Assembly (NCBI GenBank): GCA_964036665.1
Contig: OZ038528.1
Location: forward strand, 9,616,501-9,680,500
DNA from: Gordius sp. MW1
Taxonomy: Eukaryota; Nematomorpha; Gordioida; Gordea; Gordiidae
Length of the DNA stretch: 64,000 bases
Direction: 5' to 3'
The position numbers were made by a program, and so were the translations under genes. Below the pieces are notes generated by a model. It was not told the DNA's origin. It did not search any database and worked only from the letters and a program-made list of their open reading frames with translations. This document shows, in pieces, positions 38,001-49,876 of this stretch. Within the stretch, counting starts at the first letter, position 1, and every line of letters starts with the position of its first letter.

Positions 38001-39824
38001 TTAATTTTTCAAAAATGCACTATGCGATCATGATTTTAAAGTAATAGTTTTCTGATTCTGATAAATTTTTAATTTTTATCATCGAAACCACGTCTGAAAA
38101 CGACAACTTTCATCGGATGCATACGGTTCAAAGAAAAATATGTGAAAAATTTTGAGGTAAAAATATTTTTTTTTTCAATTCTATGTGAAAAAGCATAAAA
38201 AAATATATAAAATTAAGCCAATTTGAGAATCCTATTATCCTCGATTTACTTCCGAAAAGAGGTTTTAAGCTGCCAGAACTATTCATTTTGACAAAAGACA
38301 ACGTTTTATTGTTGCGATTAGTTTGTTGTATCGCAACGTGAGTGCTTAATTTTTGAAAATGGCTCTATGCGATCATAATTTCAAAGTAATAGTTTTCAGA
38401 TTCTGATAAATTTTTACTTGGGATCATAGAAAGACGTCTGAAAACGACACTTTCATCGGATGCATACGGTTGAAAGAAAAATATGTGAAAAATTTTGAGG
38501 TAAAAATATTTATTTTTTTCGATTCTATGTGAAAGAGCATGAAAAAATATATAAAAGTAAGCCAATTTGAGAATCCTATTATCCTCGATTGACTTCCGAA
38601 AAGAGGTTTTAAGCTGCGAGAACTATCATTTTGACAAAAGACAACGTTTTATTGTTGCGATTAGTTTGTTGTATCGCAACGTGAGTGCTTAATTTTTCAA
38701 AAATGCACTATGCGATCATGATTTTAAAGTAATAGTTTTCTGATTCTGATAAATTTTTAATTTTTATCATCGAAACCACGTCTGAAAACGACAACTTTCA
38801 TCGGATGCATACGGTTCAAAGAAAAATATGTGAAAAATTTTGAGGTAAAAATATTTTTTTTTTCAATTCTATGTGAAAAAGCATAAAAAAATATATAAAA
38901 GTAAGCCAATTTGAGAATCCTATTATCCTCGATTGACTTCCGAAAAGAGGTTTTAAGTTGCGAGAACTATCATTTTGACAAAAGACAACGTTTTATTGTT
39001 GCGATTAGTTTGTTGTATCGCAACGTGAGTGCTTAATTTATCAAAAATGCACTATGCGATCATGATTTTAAAGTAATAGTTTTCTGATTCTAATAAATTT
39101 TTAATTTTTATCATCGAAACCACGTCTGAAAACGACAACTTTCATCGGATGCATACGGTTGATATGTGAAAAATTTTGAGGTAAAAATATTTATTTTTTT
39201 CGATTCTATGTGAAAGAGCATGAAAAAATATATAAAAGTAAGCCAATTTGAGAATCCTATTATCCTCGATTGACTTCCGAAAAGAGGTTTTAAGTTGCGA
39301 GAACTATCATTTTGACAAAAGACAACGTTTTATTGTTGCGATTAGTTTGTTGTATCGCAACGTGAGTGCTTAATTTTTCAAAAATGCACTATGCGATCAT
39401 GATTTTAAAGTAATAGTTTTCTGATTCTAATAAATTTTTAATTTTTATCATCGAAACCACGTCTGAAAACGACAACTTTCATCGGATGCATACGGTTGAT
39501 ATGTGAAAAATTTTGAGGTAAAAATATTTATTTTTTTCGATTCTATGTGAAAGAGCATGAAAAAATATATAAAAGTAAGCCAATTTGAGAATCCTATTAT
39601 CCTCGATTGACTTCCGAAAAGAGGTTTTAAGTTGCGAGAACTATCATTTTGACAAAAGACAACGTTTTATTGTTGCGATTAGTTTGTTGTATCGCAACGT
39701 GAGTGCTTAATTTTTCAAAAATGCACTATGCGATCATGATTTTAAAGTAATAGTTTTCTGATTCTAATAAATTTTTAATTTTTATCATCGAAACCACGTC
39801 TGAAAACGACAACTTTCATCGGAT
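35035..39824 (+). repeat. Domain 3: 14-monomer mosaic stretch
   Basis: Monomer starts are 35035 T/P, 35378 Q, 35723 R/P, 36067 Q, 36412 R/T, 36757 T variant with GGCAACG, 37101 T, 37445 U, 37782 U, 38119 T/V, 38462 W, 38807 T, 39151 U and 39488 U. The monomers at 35035 and 36757 share TATAAAAAAG, so one derives from the other. Relative to the stretch at 28863, the T-U-U-T/V-W-T core is kept and two more U monomers follow it, which suggests local amplification of U. Confidence 0.85.
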
Positions 39825-42800
39825 GCATACGGTTGATATGTGAAAAATTTTGAGGTAAAAATATTTATTTTTTTCGATTCTATGTGAAAGAGCATGAAAA
39901 AATATATAAAAGTAAGCCAATTTGAGAATCCTATTATCCTCGATTGACTTCCGAAAAGAGGTTTTAAGCTGCGAGAACTATCATTTTGACAAAAGGCAAC
40001 GTTTTATTGTTGCGATTAGTTTGTTGTATCGCAACGTGATGCTTAATTTTTGAAAATGGCTCTATGCGATCATGATTTCAAAGTAATAGTTTTTAGATTC
40101 TGATAAATTTTTACTTGGGATCATGGAAACCACGTCTGAAAACGACAACTTTCATCGGATGAATACGGTTCAAAGAAAAATATGTGAAAAATTTTGAGGT
40201 AAAAATATTTATTTTTTTCGATTCTATGTGAAAGAGCATGAAAAAATATATAAAAGTAAGCCAATTTGAGAATCCTATTATCCTCGATCGACTTCCGAAA
40301 AGAGGTTTAAAGCTGCGAGAACTATCATTTTGACAAAAGACAACGTTTTATTGTTGCGATTAGTTTGTTGTATCCCAACGTGAATGATTAATTTTTGAAA
40401 ATGGCTCTATGCGATCACGATTTCAAAGTAATAGTTTTCTGATTCTGATAAATTTTTACTTTTTATCATCGAACCCACGTCTGAAAACGACAACTTTCAT
40501 CGGATGCATACGCTTGAAAGAAAAATGGGTGAAAAATTTTGAGGTAAAAATATTTATTTTTTTCGATTCTATGTGAAAGAGCATGAAAAAATATATAAAA
40601 GTAAGCCAATTTGAGAATCCTATTATCCTCGATTTACTTCCGAAAAGAGGTTTTAAGCTGCCAGAACTATTCATTTTGACAAAAGACAACGTTTTATTGT
40701 TGCGATTAGTTTGTTGTATCGCAACGTGAGTGCTTAATTTTTGAAAATGGCTTATGCGATCATGATTTCAAAGTAATAGTTTTCAGATTTTGATAAATTT
40801 TTACTTGGGATCATAGAAAGACGTCTGAAAACGACAACTTTCATCGGATGCATACGTGAAAGAAAAATATGTGAAAAATTTTGAGGTAAAAATATTTATT
40901 TTTTTCGATTCTATGTGAAAGAGCATGAAAAAATATATAAAAGTAAGCCAATTTGAGAATCCTATTATCCTCGATTGACTTCCGAAAAGAGGTTTTAAGC
41001 TGCGAGAACTATCATTTTGACAAAAGACAACGTTTTATTGTTGCGATTAGTTTGTTGTATCGCAACGTGAGTGCTTAATTTTTCAAAAATGCACTATGCG
41101 ATCATGATTTTAAAGTAATAGTTTTCTGATTCTGATAAATTTTTAATTTTTATCATCGAAACCAGGTCTGAAAACGACAACTTTCATCGGATGCATACGG
41201 TTCAAAGAAAAATATGTGAAAAATTTTGAGGTAAAAATATTTTTTTTTTCAATTCTATGTGAAAAAGCATAAAAAAATATATAAAAGTAAGCCAATTTGA
41301 GAATCCTATTATCCTCGATTGACTTCCGAAAAGAGGTTTTAAGTTGCGAGAACTATCATTTTGACAAAAGACAACGTTTTATTGTTGCGATTAGTTTGTT
41401 GTATCGCAACGTGAGTGCTTAATTTTTCAAAAATGCACTATGCGATCATGATTTTAAAGTAATAGTTTTCTGATTCTAATAAATTTTTAATTTTTATCAT
41501 CGAAACCACGTCTGAAAACGACAACTTTCATCGGATGCATACGGTTGATATGTGAAAAATTTTGAGGTAAAAATATTTATTTTTTTCGATTCTATGTGAA
41601 AGAGCATGAAAAAATATATAAAAGTAAGCCAATTTGAGAATCCTATTATCCTCGATTGACTTCCGAAAAGAGGTTTTAAGCTGCGAGAACTATCATTTTG
41701 ACAAAAGACAACGTTTTATTGTTGCGATTAGTTTGTTGTATCGCAACGTGAGTGCTTAATTTTTCAAAAATGCACTATGCGATCATGATTTTAAAGTAAT
41801 AGTTTTCTGATTCTGATAAATTTTTAATTTTTATCATCGAAACCACGTCTGAAAACGACAACTTTCATCGGATGCATACGGTTCAAAGAAAAATATGTGA
41901 AAAATTTTGAGGTAAAAATATTTTTTTTTTCAATTCTATGTGAAAAAGCATAAAAAAATATATAAAAGTAAGCCAATTTGAGAATCCTATTATCCTCGAT
42001 TTACTTCCGAAAAGAGGTTTTAAGCTGCCAGAACTATTCATTTTGACAAAAGACAACGTTTTATTGTTGCGATTAGTTTGTTGTATCGCAACGTGAGTGC
42101 TTAATTTTTGAAAATGGCTCTATGCGATCATAATTTCAAAGTAATAGTTTTCAGATTCTGATAAATTTTTACTTGGGATCATAGAAAGACGTCTGAAAAC
42201 GACACTTTCATCGGATGCATACGGTTGAAAGAAAAATATGTGAAAAATTTTGAGGTAAAAATATTTATTTTTTTCGATTCTATGTGAAAGAGCATGAAAA
42301 AATATATAAAAGTAAGCCAATTTGAGAATCCTATTATCCTCGATTGACTTCCGAAAAGAGGTTTTAAGCTGCGAGAACTATCATTTTGACAAAAGACAAC
42401 GTTTTATTGTTGCGATTAGTTTGTTGTATCGCAACGTGAGTGCTTAATTTTTCAAAAATGCACTATGCGATCATGATTTTAAAGTAATAGTTTTCTGATT
42501 CTGATAAATTTTTAATTTTTATCATCGAAACCACGTCTGAAAACGACAACTTTCATCGGATGCATACGGTTCAAAGAAAAATATGTGAAAAATTTTGAGG
42601 TAAAAATATTTTTTTTTTCAATTCTATGTGAAAAAGCATAAAAAAATATATAAAAGTAAGCCAATTTGAGAATCCTATTATCCTCGATTGACTTCCGAAA
42701 AGAGGTTTTAAGTTGAGAGAACTATCATTTTGACAAAAGACAACGTTTTATTGTTGCGATTAGTTTGTTGTATCGCAACGTGAGTGCTTAATTTTTCAAA

Positions 42801-43241
42801 AATGCACTATGCGATCATGATTTTAAAGTAATAGTTTTCTGATTCTAATAAATTTTTAATTTTTATCATCGAAACCACGTCTGAAAACGACAACTTTCAT
42901 CGGATGCATACGGTTGATATGTGAAAAATTTTGAGGTAAAAATATTTATTTTTTTCGATTCTATGTGAAAGAGCATGAAAAAATATATAAAAGTAAGCCA
43001 ATTTGAGAATCCTATTATCCTCGATTGACTTCCGAAAAGAGGTTTTAAGCTGCCAGAACTATTCATTTTGACAAAAGACAACGTTTTATTGTTGCGATTA
43101 GTTTGTTGTATCGCAACGTGAGTGCTTAATTTTTGAAAATGGCTCTATGCGATCATAATTTCAAAGTAATAGTTTTCAGATTCTGATAAATTTTTACTTG
43201 GGATCATAGAAAGACGTCTGAAAACGACACTTTCATCGGAT
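39825..43241 (+). repeat. Domain 3: 10-monomer stretch U/P-Q-R-S-T-U-T/V-W-T-U/V
   Basis: Monomer starts are 39825 U/P, 40161 Q, 40506 R, 40850 S, 41193 T, 41537 U, 41874 T/V, 42217 W, 42562 T and 42906 U/V. The order repeats that of 28863-32287 with one U fewer. The run from 41874 matches that from 31257 at an offset of 10,617-10,618 bp. The monomer at 42906 is chimeric: it has a U head and GATTGACTTCC, then GCCAGAACTATTCAT and a V tail. It is the bridge into domain 4. Confidence 0.85.
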
Positions 43242-44263
43242 GCATACGGTTGAAAGAAAAATATGTGAAAAATTTTGAGGTTAAAATATTTTCGATTCTA
43301 TGTGAAAGAGCATGAAAAAATATATAAAAGTAAGCCAATTTGAGAATCCTATTATATTCGATTGACTTCGGAAAAGAGGTTTTAAGCTGCGAGAACTATC
43401 ATTTTGACAAAAGGCAACGTTTTATTGTTGCGATTAGTTTGTTGTATCGCAACGTGATGCTTAATTTTTGAAAATGGCTCTATGCGATCATGATTTCAAA
43501 GTAATAGTTTTTAGATTCTGATAAATTTTTACTTGGGATCATGGAAACCACGTCTGAAAACGACAACTTTCATCGGATGAATACGGTTCAAAGAAAAATA
43601 TGTGAAAAATTTTGAGGTAAAAATATTTATTTTTTTCGATTCTATGTGAAAGGGCATAAAAAAATATATAAAAGTAAGCCAATTTGAGAATCCTATTATC
43701 CTCGATTGACTTCCGAAAAGAGGTTTAAAGCTGCGAGAACTATCATTTTGACAAAAGACAACGTTTTATTGTTGCGATTAGTTTGTTGTATCGCAACGTG
43801 AGTGCTTAATTTTTGAAAATGGCTCTATGCGATCACGATTTCAAAGTAATAGTTTTCTGATTCTGATAAATTTTTACTTTTTATCATCGAAACCACGTCT
43901 GAAAACGACAACTTTCATCGGATGCATACGGTTGAAAGAAAAATAGGTGAAAAATTTTGAGGTAAAAATATTTATTTTTTTCGATTCTATGTGAAAGAGC
44001 ATAAAAAAATATAAGTAAGCCAATTTGAGAATCCTATTATCCTCGATTGACTTCCGAAAAGAGGTTTTAAGCTGCCAGAACTATTCATTTTGACAAAAGA
44101 CAACGTTTTATTGTTGCGATTAGTTTGTTGTATCGCAACGTGAGTGCTTAATTTTTGAAAATGGCTCTATGCGATCATAATTTCAAAGTAATAGTTTTCA
44201 GATTCTGATAAATTTTTACTTGGGATCATAGAAAGACGTCTGAAAACGACACTTTCATCGGAT
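43242..44263 (+). repeat. Domain 4: 3-mer HOR unit, copy 1 (1,022 bp)
   Basis: Monomer starts are 43242 X, 43579 Q' and 43924 Y. X has a collapsed A/T tract, GGTTAAAATATTTTCG, net 7 nt shorter than usual, plus CTTCGGAAAAG and GGCAACG. Q' starts GAATACGG and has GAAAGGGCATAAA. Y has AATAGGTG and a shortened TATA region, AAATATAAGTAAG. The third monomer ends with a V tail, CGACACTTTC. Confidence 0.92.
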
Positions 44264-45286
44264 GCATACGGTTGAAAGAAAAATATGTGAAAAATTTTGA
44301 GGTTAAAATATTTTCGATTCTATGTGAAAGAGCATGAAAAAATATATAAAAGTAAGCCAATTTGAGAATCCTATTATATTCGATTGACTTCGGAAAAGAG
44401 GTTTTAAGCTGCGAGAACTATCATTTTGACAAAAGGCAACGTTTTATTGTTGCGATTAGTTTGTTGTATCGCAACGTGATGCTTAATTTTTGAAAATGGC
44501 TCTATGCGATCATGATTTCAAAGTAATAGTTTTTAGATTCTGATAAATTTTTACTTGGGATCATGGAAACCACGTCTGAAAACGACAACTTTCATCGGAT
44601 GAATACGGTTCAAAGAAAAATATGTGAAAAATTTTGAGGTAAAAATATTTATTTTTTTCGATTCTATGTGAAAGGGCATAAAAAAATATATAAAAGTAAG
44701 CCAATTTGAGAATCCTATTATCCTCGATTGACTTCCGAAAAGAGGTTTAAAGCTGCGAGAACTATCATTTTGACAAAAGACAACGTTTTATTGTTGCGAT
44801 TAGTTTGTTGTATCGCAACGTGAGTGCTTAATTTTTGAAAATGGCTCTATGCGATCACGATTTCAAAGTAATAGTTTTCTGATTCTGATAAATTTTTACT
44901 TTTTATCATCGAAACCACGTCTGAAAACGACAACTTTCATCGGATGCATACGGTTGAAAGAAAAATAGGTGAAAAATTTTGAGGTAAAAATATTTATTTT
45001 TTTCGATTCTATGTGAAAGAGCATAAAAAAATATAAGTAAGCCAATTTGAGAATCCTATTATCCTCGATTTACTTCCGAAAAGAGGTTTTAAGCTGCCAG
45101 AACTATTCATTTTGACAAAAGACAACGTTTTATTGTTGCGATTAGTTTGTTGTATCGCAATGTGAGTGCTTAATTTTTGAAAATGGCTCTATGCGATTAT
45201 GATTTCAAAGTAATAGTTTTCAGATTCTGATAAATTTTTACTTGGGATCATAGAAAGACGTCTGAAAACGACAACTTTCATCGGAT
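44264..45286 (+). repeat. Domain 4: 3-mer HOR unit, copy 2
   Basis: Monomer starts are 44264 X, 44601 Q' and 44946 Y. Every marker of copy 1 recurs 1,022 bp downstream. The last monomer differs in its second half (GATTTACTTCC, CGCAATGTGAG, GATTATGATTTC), so the copy boundary lies inside it. The same X-Q'-Y trio recurs once at 56707 and once at 62067. Confidence 0.92.
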
Positions 45287-47585
45287 GCATACGGTTGAAA
45301 GAAAAATATGTGAAAAATTTTGAGGTAAAAATATTTATTTTTTTCGATTCTATGTGAAAGAGCATGAAAAAATATATAAAAGTAAGCCAATTTGAGAATC
45401 CTATTATTCTCGATTTGCTTCCGAAAAGAGGTTTAAGCTGAGAGAACTATTCATTTTGACAAAAGGCAACGTTTTATTGTTGCGATTAGTTTGTTGTATC
45501 GCAACCTGAGTGCTTAATTTTTGAAAATGGCTCTATGCGATTATGATTGAAAGTAATAGTTTTCAGATTCTGATAAATTTTTACTTGGGATCATAGAAAG
45601 ACGTCTGAAAACGAAAACTTTCATCGGATGCATACGGTTGAAAGAAAAATATGTGAAAAATTTTGAGGTAAAAATATTTATTTTTTTCGATTCTATGTGA
45701 AAGAGCATGAAAAAATATATAAAAGTAAGCCAATTTGAGAATCCTATTATTCTCGATTTGCTTCCGAAAAGAGGTTTAAGCTGAGAGAACTATTCATTTT
45801 GACAAAGGCAACGTTTTATTGTTGCGATTAGTTTGTTGTATCGCAACGTGATGCTTAATTTTTAAAAATGGCTCTATGCGATCATGATTTCAAAGTAATA
45901 GTTTTCAGATTCTGATAAATTTTTACTTGGGATCATAGAAACCACGTCTGAAAACGAAAACTTTCATCGAATGCATACGGTTGAAAGAAAAATATGTGAA
46001 AAATTTTGAGGTAAAAATATTTATTTTTTTCGATTCTATGTGAAAGAGCATGAAAAAATATATAAAAGTAAGCCAATTTGAGAATCCTATTATTCTCGAT
46101 TTGCTTCCGAAAAGAGGTTTAAGCTGAGAGAACTATTCATTTTGACAAAAGGCAACGTTTTATTGTTGCGATTAGTTTGTTGTATCGCAACCTGAGTGCT
46201 TAATTTTTGAAAATGGCTCTATGCGATTATGATTCAAAGTAATAGTTTTCTGATTCTGATAAATTTTTACTTTTTATCATCGAAACCACGTCTGAAAACG
46301 ACAACTTTCATCGGATGCATACGGTTGAAAGAAAAATAGGTGAAAAATTTTGAGGTAAAAATATTTATTTTTTTCTATTCTATGTGAAAGAGCATGAAAA
46401 AGTATATAAAAGTAAGCCAATTTGAGAATCCTATTATATTCGATTGACTTCCGAAAAGAGGTTTTAAGCTGCGAGAACTATCATTTTGACAAAAGGCAAC
46501 GTTTTATTGTTGCGATTAGTTTGTTGTATCGCAACGTGAGTGCTTAATTTTTGAAAATGGCTTATGCGATCATGATTTCAAAGTAATAGTTTTCAGATTT
46601 TGATAAATTTTTACTTGGGATCATAGAAAGACGTCTGAAAACGACAACTTTCATCGGATGCATAATCCTATTATCCTCGATTTACTTCCGAAAAGAGGTT
46701 TTAAGCTGCCAGAACTATTCATTTTGACAAAAGACAACGTTTTATTGTTGCGATTAGTTTGTTGTATCGCAACGTGAGTGCTTAATTTTTGAAAATGGCT
46801 CTATGCGATCATGATTTCAAAGTAATAGTTTTCAGATTTTGATAAATTTTTACTTGGGATCATAGAAAGACGTCTGAAAACGACAACTTTCATCGGATGC
46901 ATACGTGAAAGAAAAATATGTGAAAAATTTTGAGGTAAAAATATTTATTTTTTTCGATTCTATGTGAAAGAGCATGAAAAAATATATAAAAGTAAGCCAA
47001 TTTGAGAATCCTATTATCCTCGATTGACTTCTGAAAAGAGGTTTTAAGCTGCGAGAACTATCATTTTGACAAAAGACAACGTTTTATTGTTGCGATTAGT
47101 TTGTTGTATCGCAACGTGAGTGCTTAATTTTTCAAAAATGCACTATGCGATCATGATTTTAAAGTAATAGTTTTCTGATTCTGATAAATTTTTAATTTTT
47201 ATCATCGAAACCACGTCTGAAAACGACAACTTTCATCGGATGCATACGGTTCAAAGAAAAATATGTGAAAAATTTTGAGGTAAAAATATTTTTTTTTTCA
47301 ATTCTATGTGAAAAAGCATAAAAAAATATATAAAAGTAAGCCAATTTGAGAATCCTATTATCCTCGATTGACTTCCGAAAAGAGGTTTTAAGTTGCGAGA
47401 ACTATCATTTTGACAAAAGACAACGTTTTATTGTTGCGATTAGTTTGTTGTATCGCAACGTGAGTGCTTAATTTTTCAAAAATGCACTATGCGATCATGA
47501 TTTTAAAGTAATAGTTTTCTGATTCTAATAAATTTTTAATTTTTATCATCGAAACCACGTCTGAAAACGACAACTTTCATCGGAT
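45287..47585 (+). repeat. Domain 4: 7-mer HOR unit, copy 1
   Basis: Monomer starts are 45287, 45630, 45973, 46317, 46660 (truncated), 46899 and 47242. The first three share ATTCTCGATTTGC, GAGGTTTAAGCTGAG and CGAAAACTTTC. The one at 46317 has AATAGGTG, CTATTCTATG and GGCTTATG. The one at 46899 is S-like (GCATACGTGAAAG) and the one at 47242 is T. By marker spacing the repeat period is 2,291 bp and the true unit runs from about 45,401 to 47,691, so its ends fall inside monomers. Confidence 0.9.
46660..46898 (+). repeat. Truncated monomer, 239 bp (copy 1)
   Basis: GCAT is joined directly to AATCCTATTATCC, removing about 105 bp. The lost part includes the whole A/T tract and the TATA-like motif. 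Only the inverted repeat, the ATCATGAT palindrome and the tail remain. The junction shows at most a 1-nt overlap. Confidence 0.95.
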
Positions 47586-49876
47586 GCATACGGTTGATAT
47601 GTGAAAAATTTTGAGGTAAAAATATTTATTTTTTTCGATTCTATGTGAAAGAGCATGAAAAAATATATAAAAGTAAGCCAATTTGAGAATCCTATTATTC
47701 TCGATTTGCTTCCGAAAAGAGGTTTAAGCTGAGAGAACTATTCATTTTGACAAAAGGCAACGTTTTATTGTTGCGATTAGTTTGTTGTATCGCAACCTGA
47801 GTGCTTAATTTTTGAAAATGGCTCTATGCGATTATGATTGAAAGTAATAGTTTTCAGATTCTGATAAATTTTTACTTGGGATCATAGAAAGACGTCTGAA
47901 AACGAAAACTTTCATCGGATGCATACGGTTGAAAGAAAAATATGTGAAAAATTTTGAGGTAAAAATATTTATTTTTTTCGATTCTATGTGAAAGAGCATG
48001 AAAAAATATATAAAAGTAAGCCAATTTGAGAATCCTATTATTCTCGATTTGCTTCCGAAAAGAGGTTTAAGCTGAGAGAACTATTCATTTTGACAAAGGC
48101 AACGTTTTATTGTTGCGATTAGTTTGTTGTATCGCAACGTGATGCTTAATTTTTAAAAATGGCTCTATGCGATCATGATTTCAAAGTAATAGTTTTCAGA
48201 TTCTGATAAATTTTTACTTGGGATCATAGAAACCACGTCTGAAAACGAAAACTTTCATCGAATGCATACGGTTGAAAGAAAAATATGTGAAAAATTTTGA
48301 GGTAAAAATATTTATTTTTTTCGATTCTATGTGAAAGAGCATGAAAAAATATATAAAAGTAAGCCAATTTGAGAATCCTATTATTCTCGATTTGCTTCCG
48401 AAAAGAGGTTTAAGCTGAGAGAACTATTCATTTTGACAAAAGGCAACGTTTTATTGTTGCGATTAGTTTGTTGTATCGCAACCTGAGTGCTTAATTTTTG
48501 AAAATGGCTCTATGCGATTATGATTCAAAGTAATAGTTTTCTGATTCTGATAAATTTTTACTTTTTATCATCGAAACCACGTCTGAAAACGACAACTTTC
48601 ATCGGATGCATACGGTTGAAAGAAAAATAGGTGAAAAATTTTGAGGTAAAAATATTTATTTTTTTCTATTCTATGTGAAAGAGCATGAAAAAGTATATAA
48701 AAGTAAGCCAATTTGAGAATCCTATTATATTCGATTGACTTCCGAAAAGAGGTTTTAAGCTGCGAGAACTATCATTTTGACAAAAGGCAACGTTTTATTG
48801 TTGCGATTAGTTTGTTGTATCGCAACGTGAGTGCTTAATTTTTGAAAATGGCTTATGCGATCATGATTTCAAAGTAATAGTTTTCAGATTTTGATAAATT
48901 TTTACTTGGGATCATAGAAAGACGTCTGAAAACGACAACTTTCATCGGATGCATAATCCTATTATCCTCGATTTACTTCCGAAAAGAGGTTTTAAGCTGC
49001 CAGAACTATTCATTTTGACAAAAGACAACGTTTTATTGTTGCGATTAGTTTGTTGTATCGCAACGTGAGTGCTTAATTTTTGAAAATGGCTCTATGCGAT
49101 CATGATTTCAAAGTAATAGTTTTCAGATTTTGATAAATTTTTACTTGGGATCATAGAAAGACGTCTGAAAACGACAACTTTCATCGGATGCATACGTGAA
49201 AGAAAAATATGTGAAAAATTTTGAGGTAAAAATATTTATTTTTTTCGATTCTATGTGAAAGAGCATGAAAAAATATATAAAAGTAAGCCAATTTGAGAAT
49301 CCTATTATCCTCGATTGACTTCTGAAAAGAGGTTTTAAGCTGCGAGAACTATCATTTTGACAAAAGACAACGTTTTATTGTTGCGATTAGTTTGTTGTAT
49401 CGCAACGTGAGTGCTTAATTTTTCAAAAATGCACTATGCGATCATGATTTTAAAGTAATAGTTTTCTGATTCTGATAAATTTTTAATTTTTATCATCGAA
49501 ACCACGTCTGAAAACGACAACTTTCATCGGATGCATACGGTTCAAAGAAAAATATGTGAAAAATTTTGAGGTAAAAATATTTTTTTTTTCAATTCTATGT
49601 GAAAAAGCATAAAAAAATATATAAAAGTAAGCCAATTTGAGAATCCTATTATCCTCGATTGACTTCCGAAAAGAGGTTTTAAGTTGCGAGAACTATCATT
49701 TTGACAAAAGACAACGTTTTATTGTTGCGATTAGTTTGTTGTATCGCAACGTGAGTGCTTAATTTTTCAAAAATGCACTATGCGATCATGATTTTAAAGT
49801 AATAGTTTTCTGATTCTAATAAATTTTTAATTTTTATCATCGAAACCACGTCTGAAAACGACAACTTTCATCGGAT
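47586..49876 (+). repeat. Domain 4: 7-mer HOR unit, copy 2 (2,291 bp)
   Basis: Monomer starts are 47586, 47921, 48264, 48608, 48951 (truncated), 49190 and 49533. The first monomer is chimeric, with a U head (GGTTGATATG) joined to the ATTCTCGATTTGC body of the 45287 type. That marks the crossover which created the tandem duplication. All other markers recur 2,291 bp from copy 1, including the truncated monomer and the rare GATTGAAAG. Confidence 0.92.
48951..49189 (+). repeat. Truncated monomer, 239 bp (copy 2)
   Basis: It has the same breakpoints as the truncated monomer at 46660, displaced by the 2,291-bp period of the 7-mer, so the deletion was copied. Confidence 0.95.
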
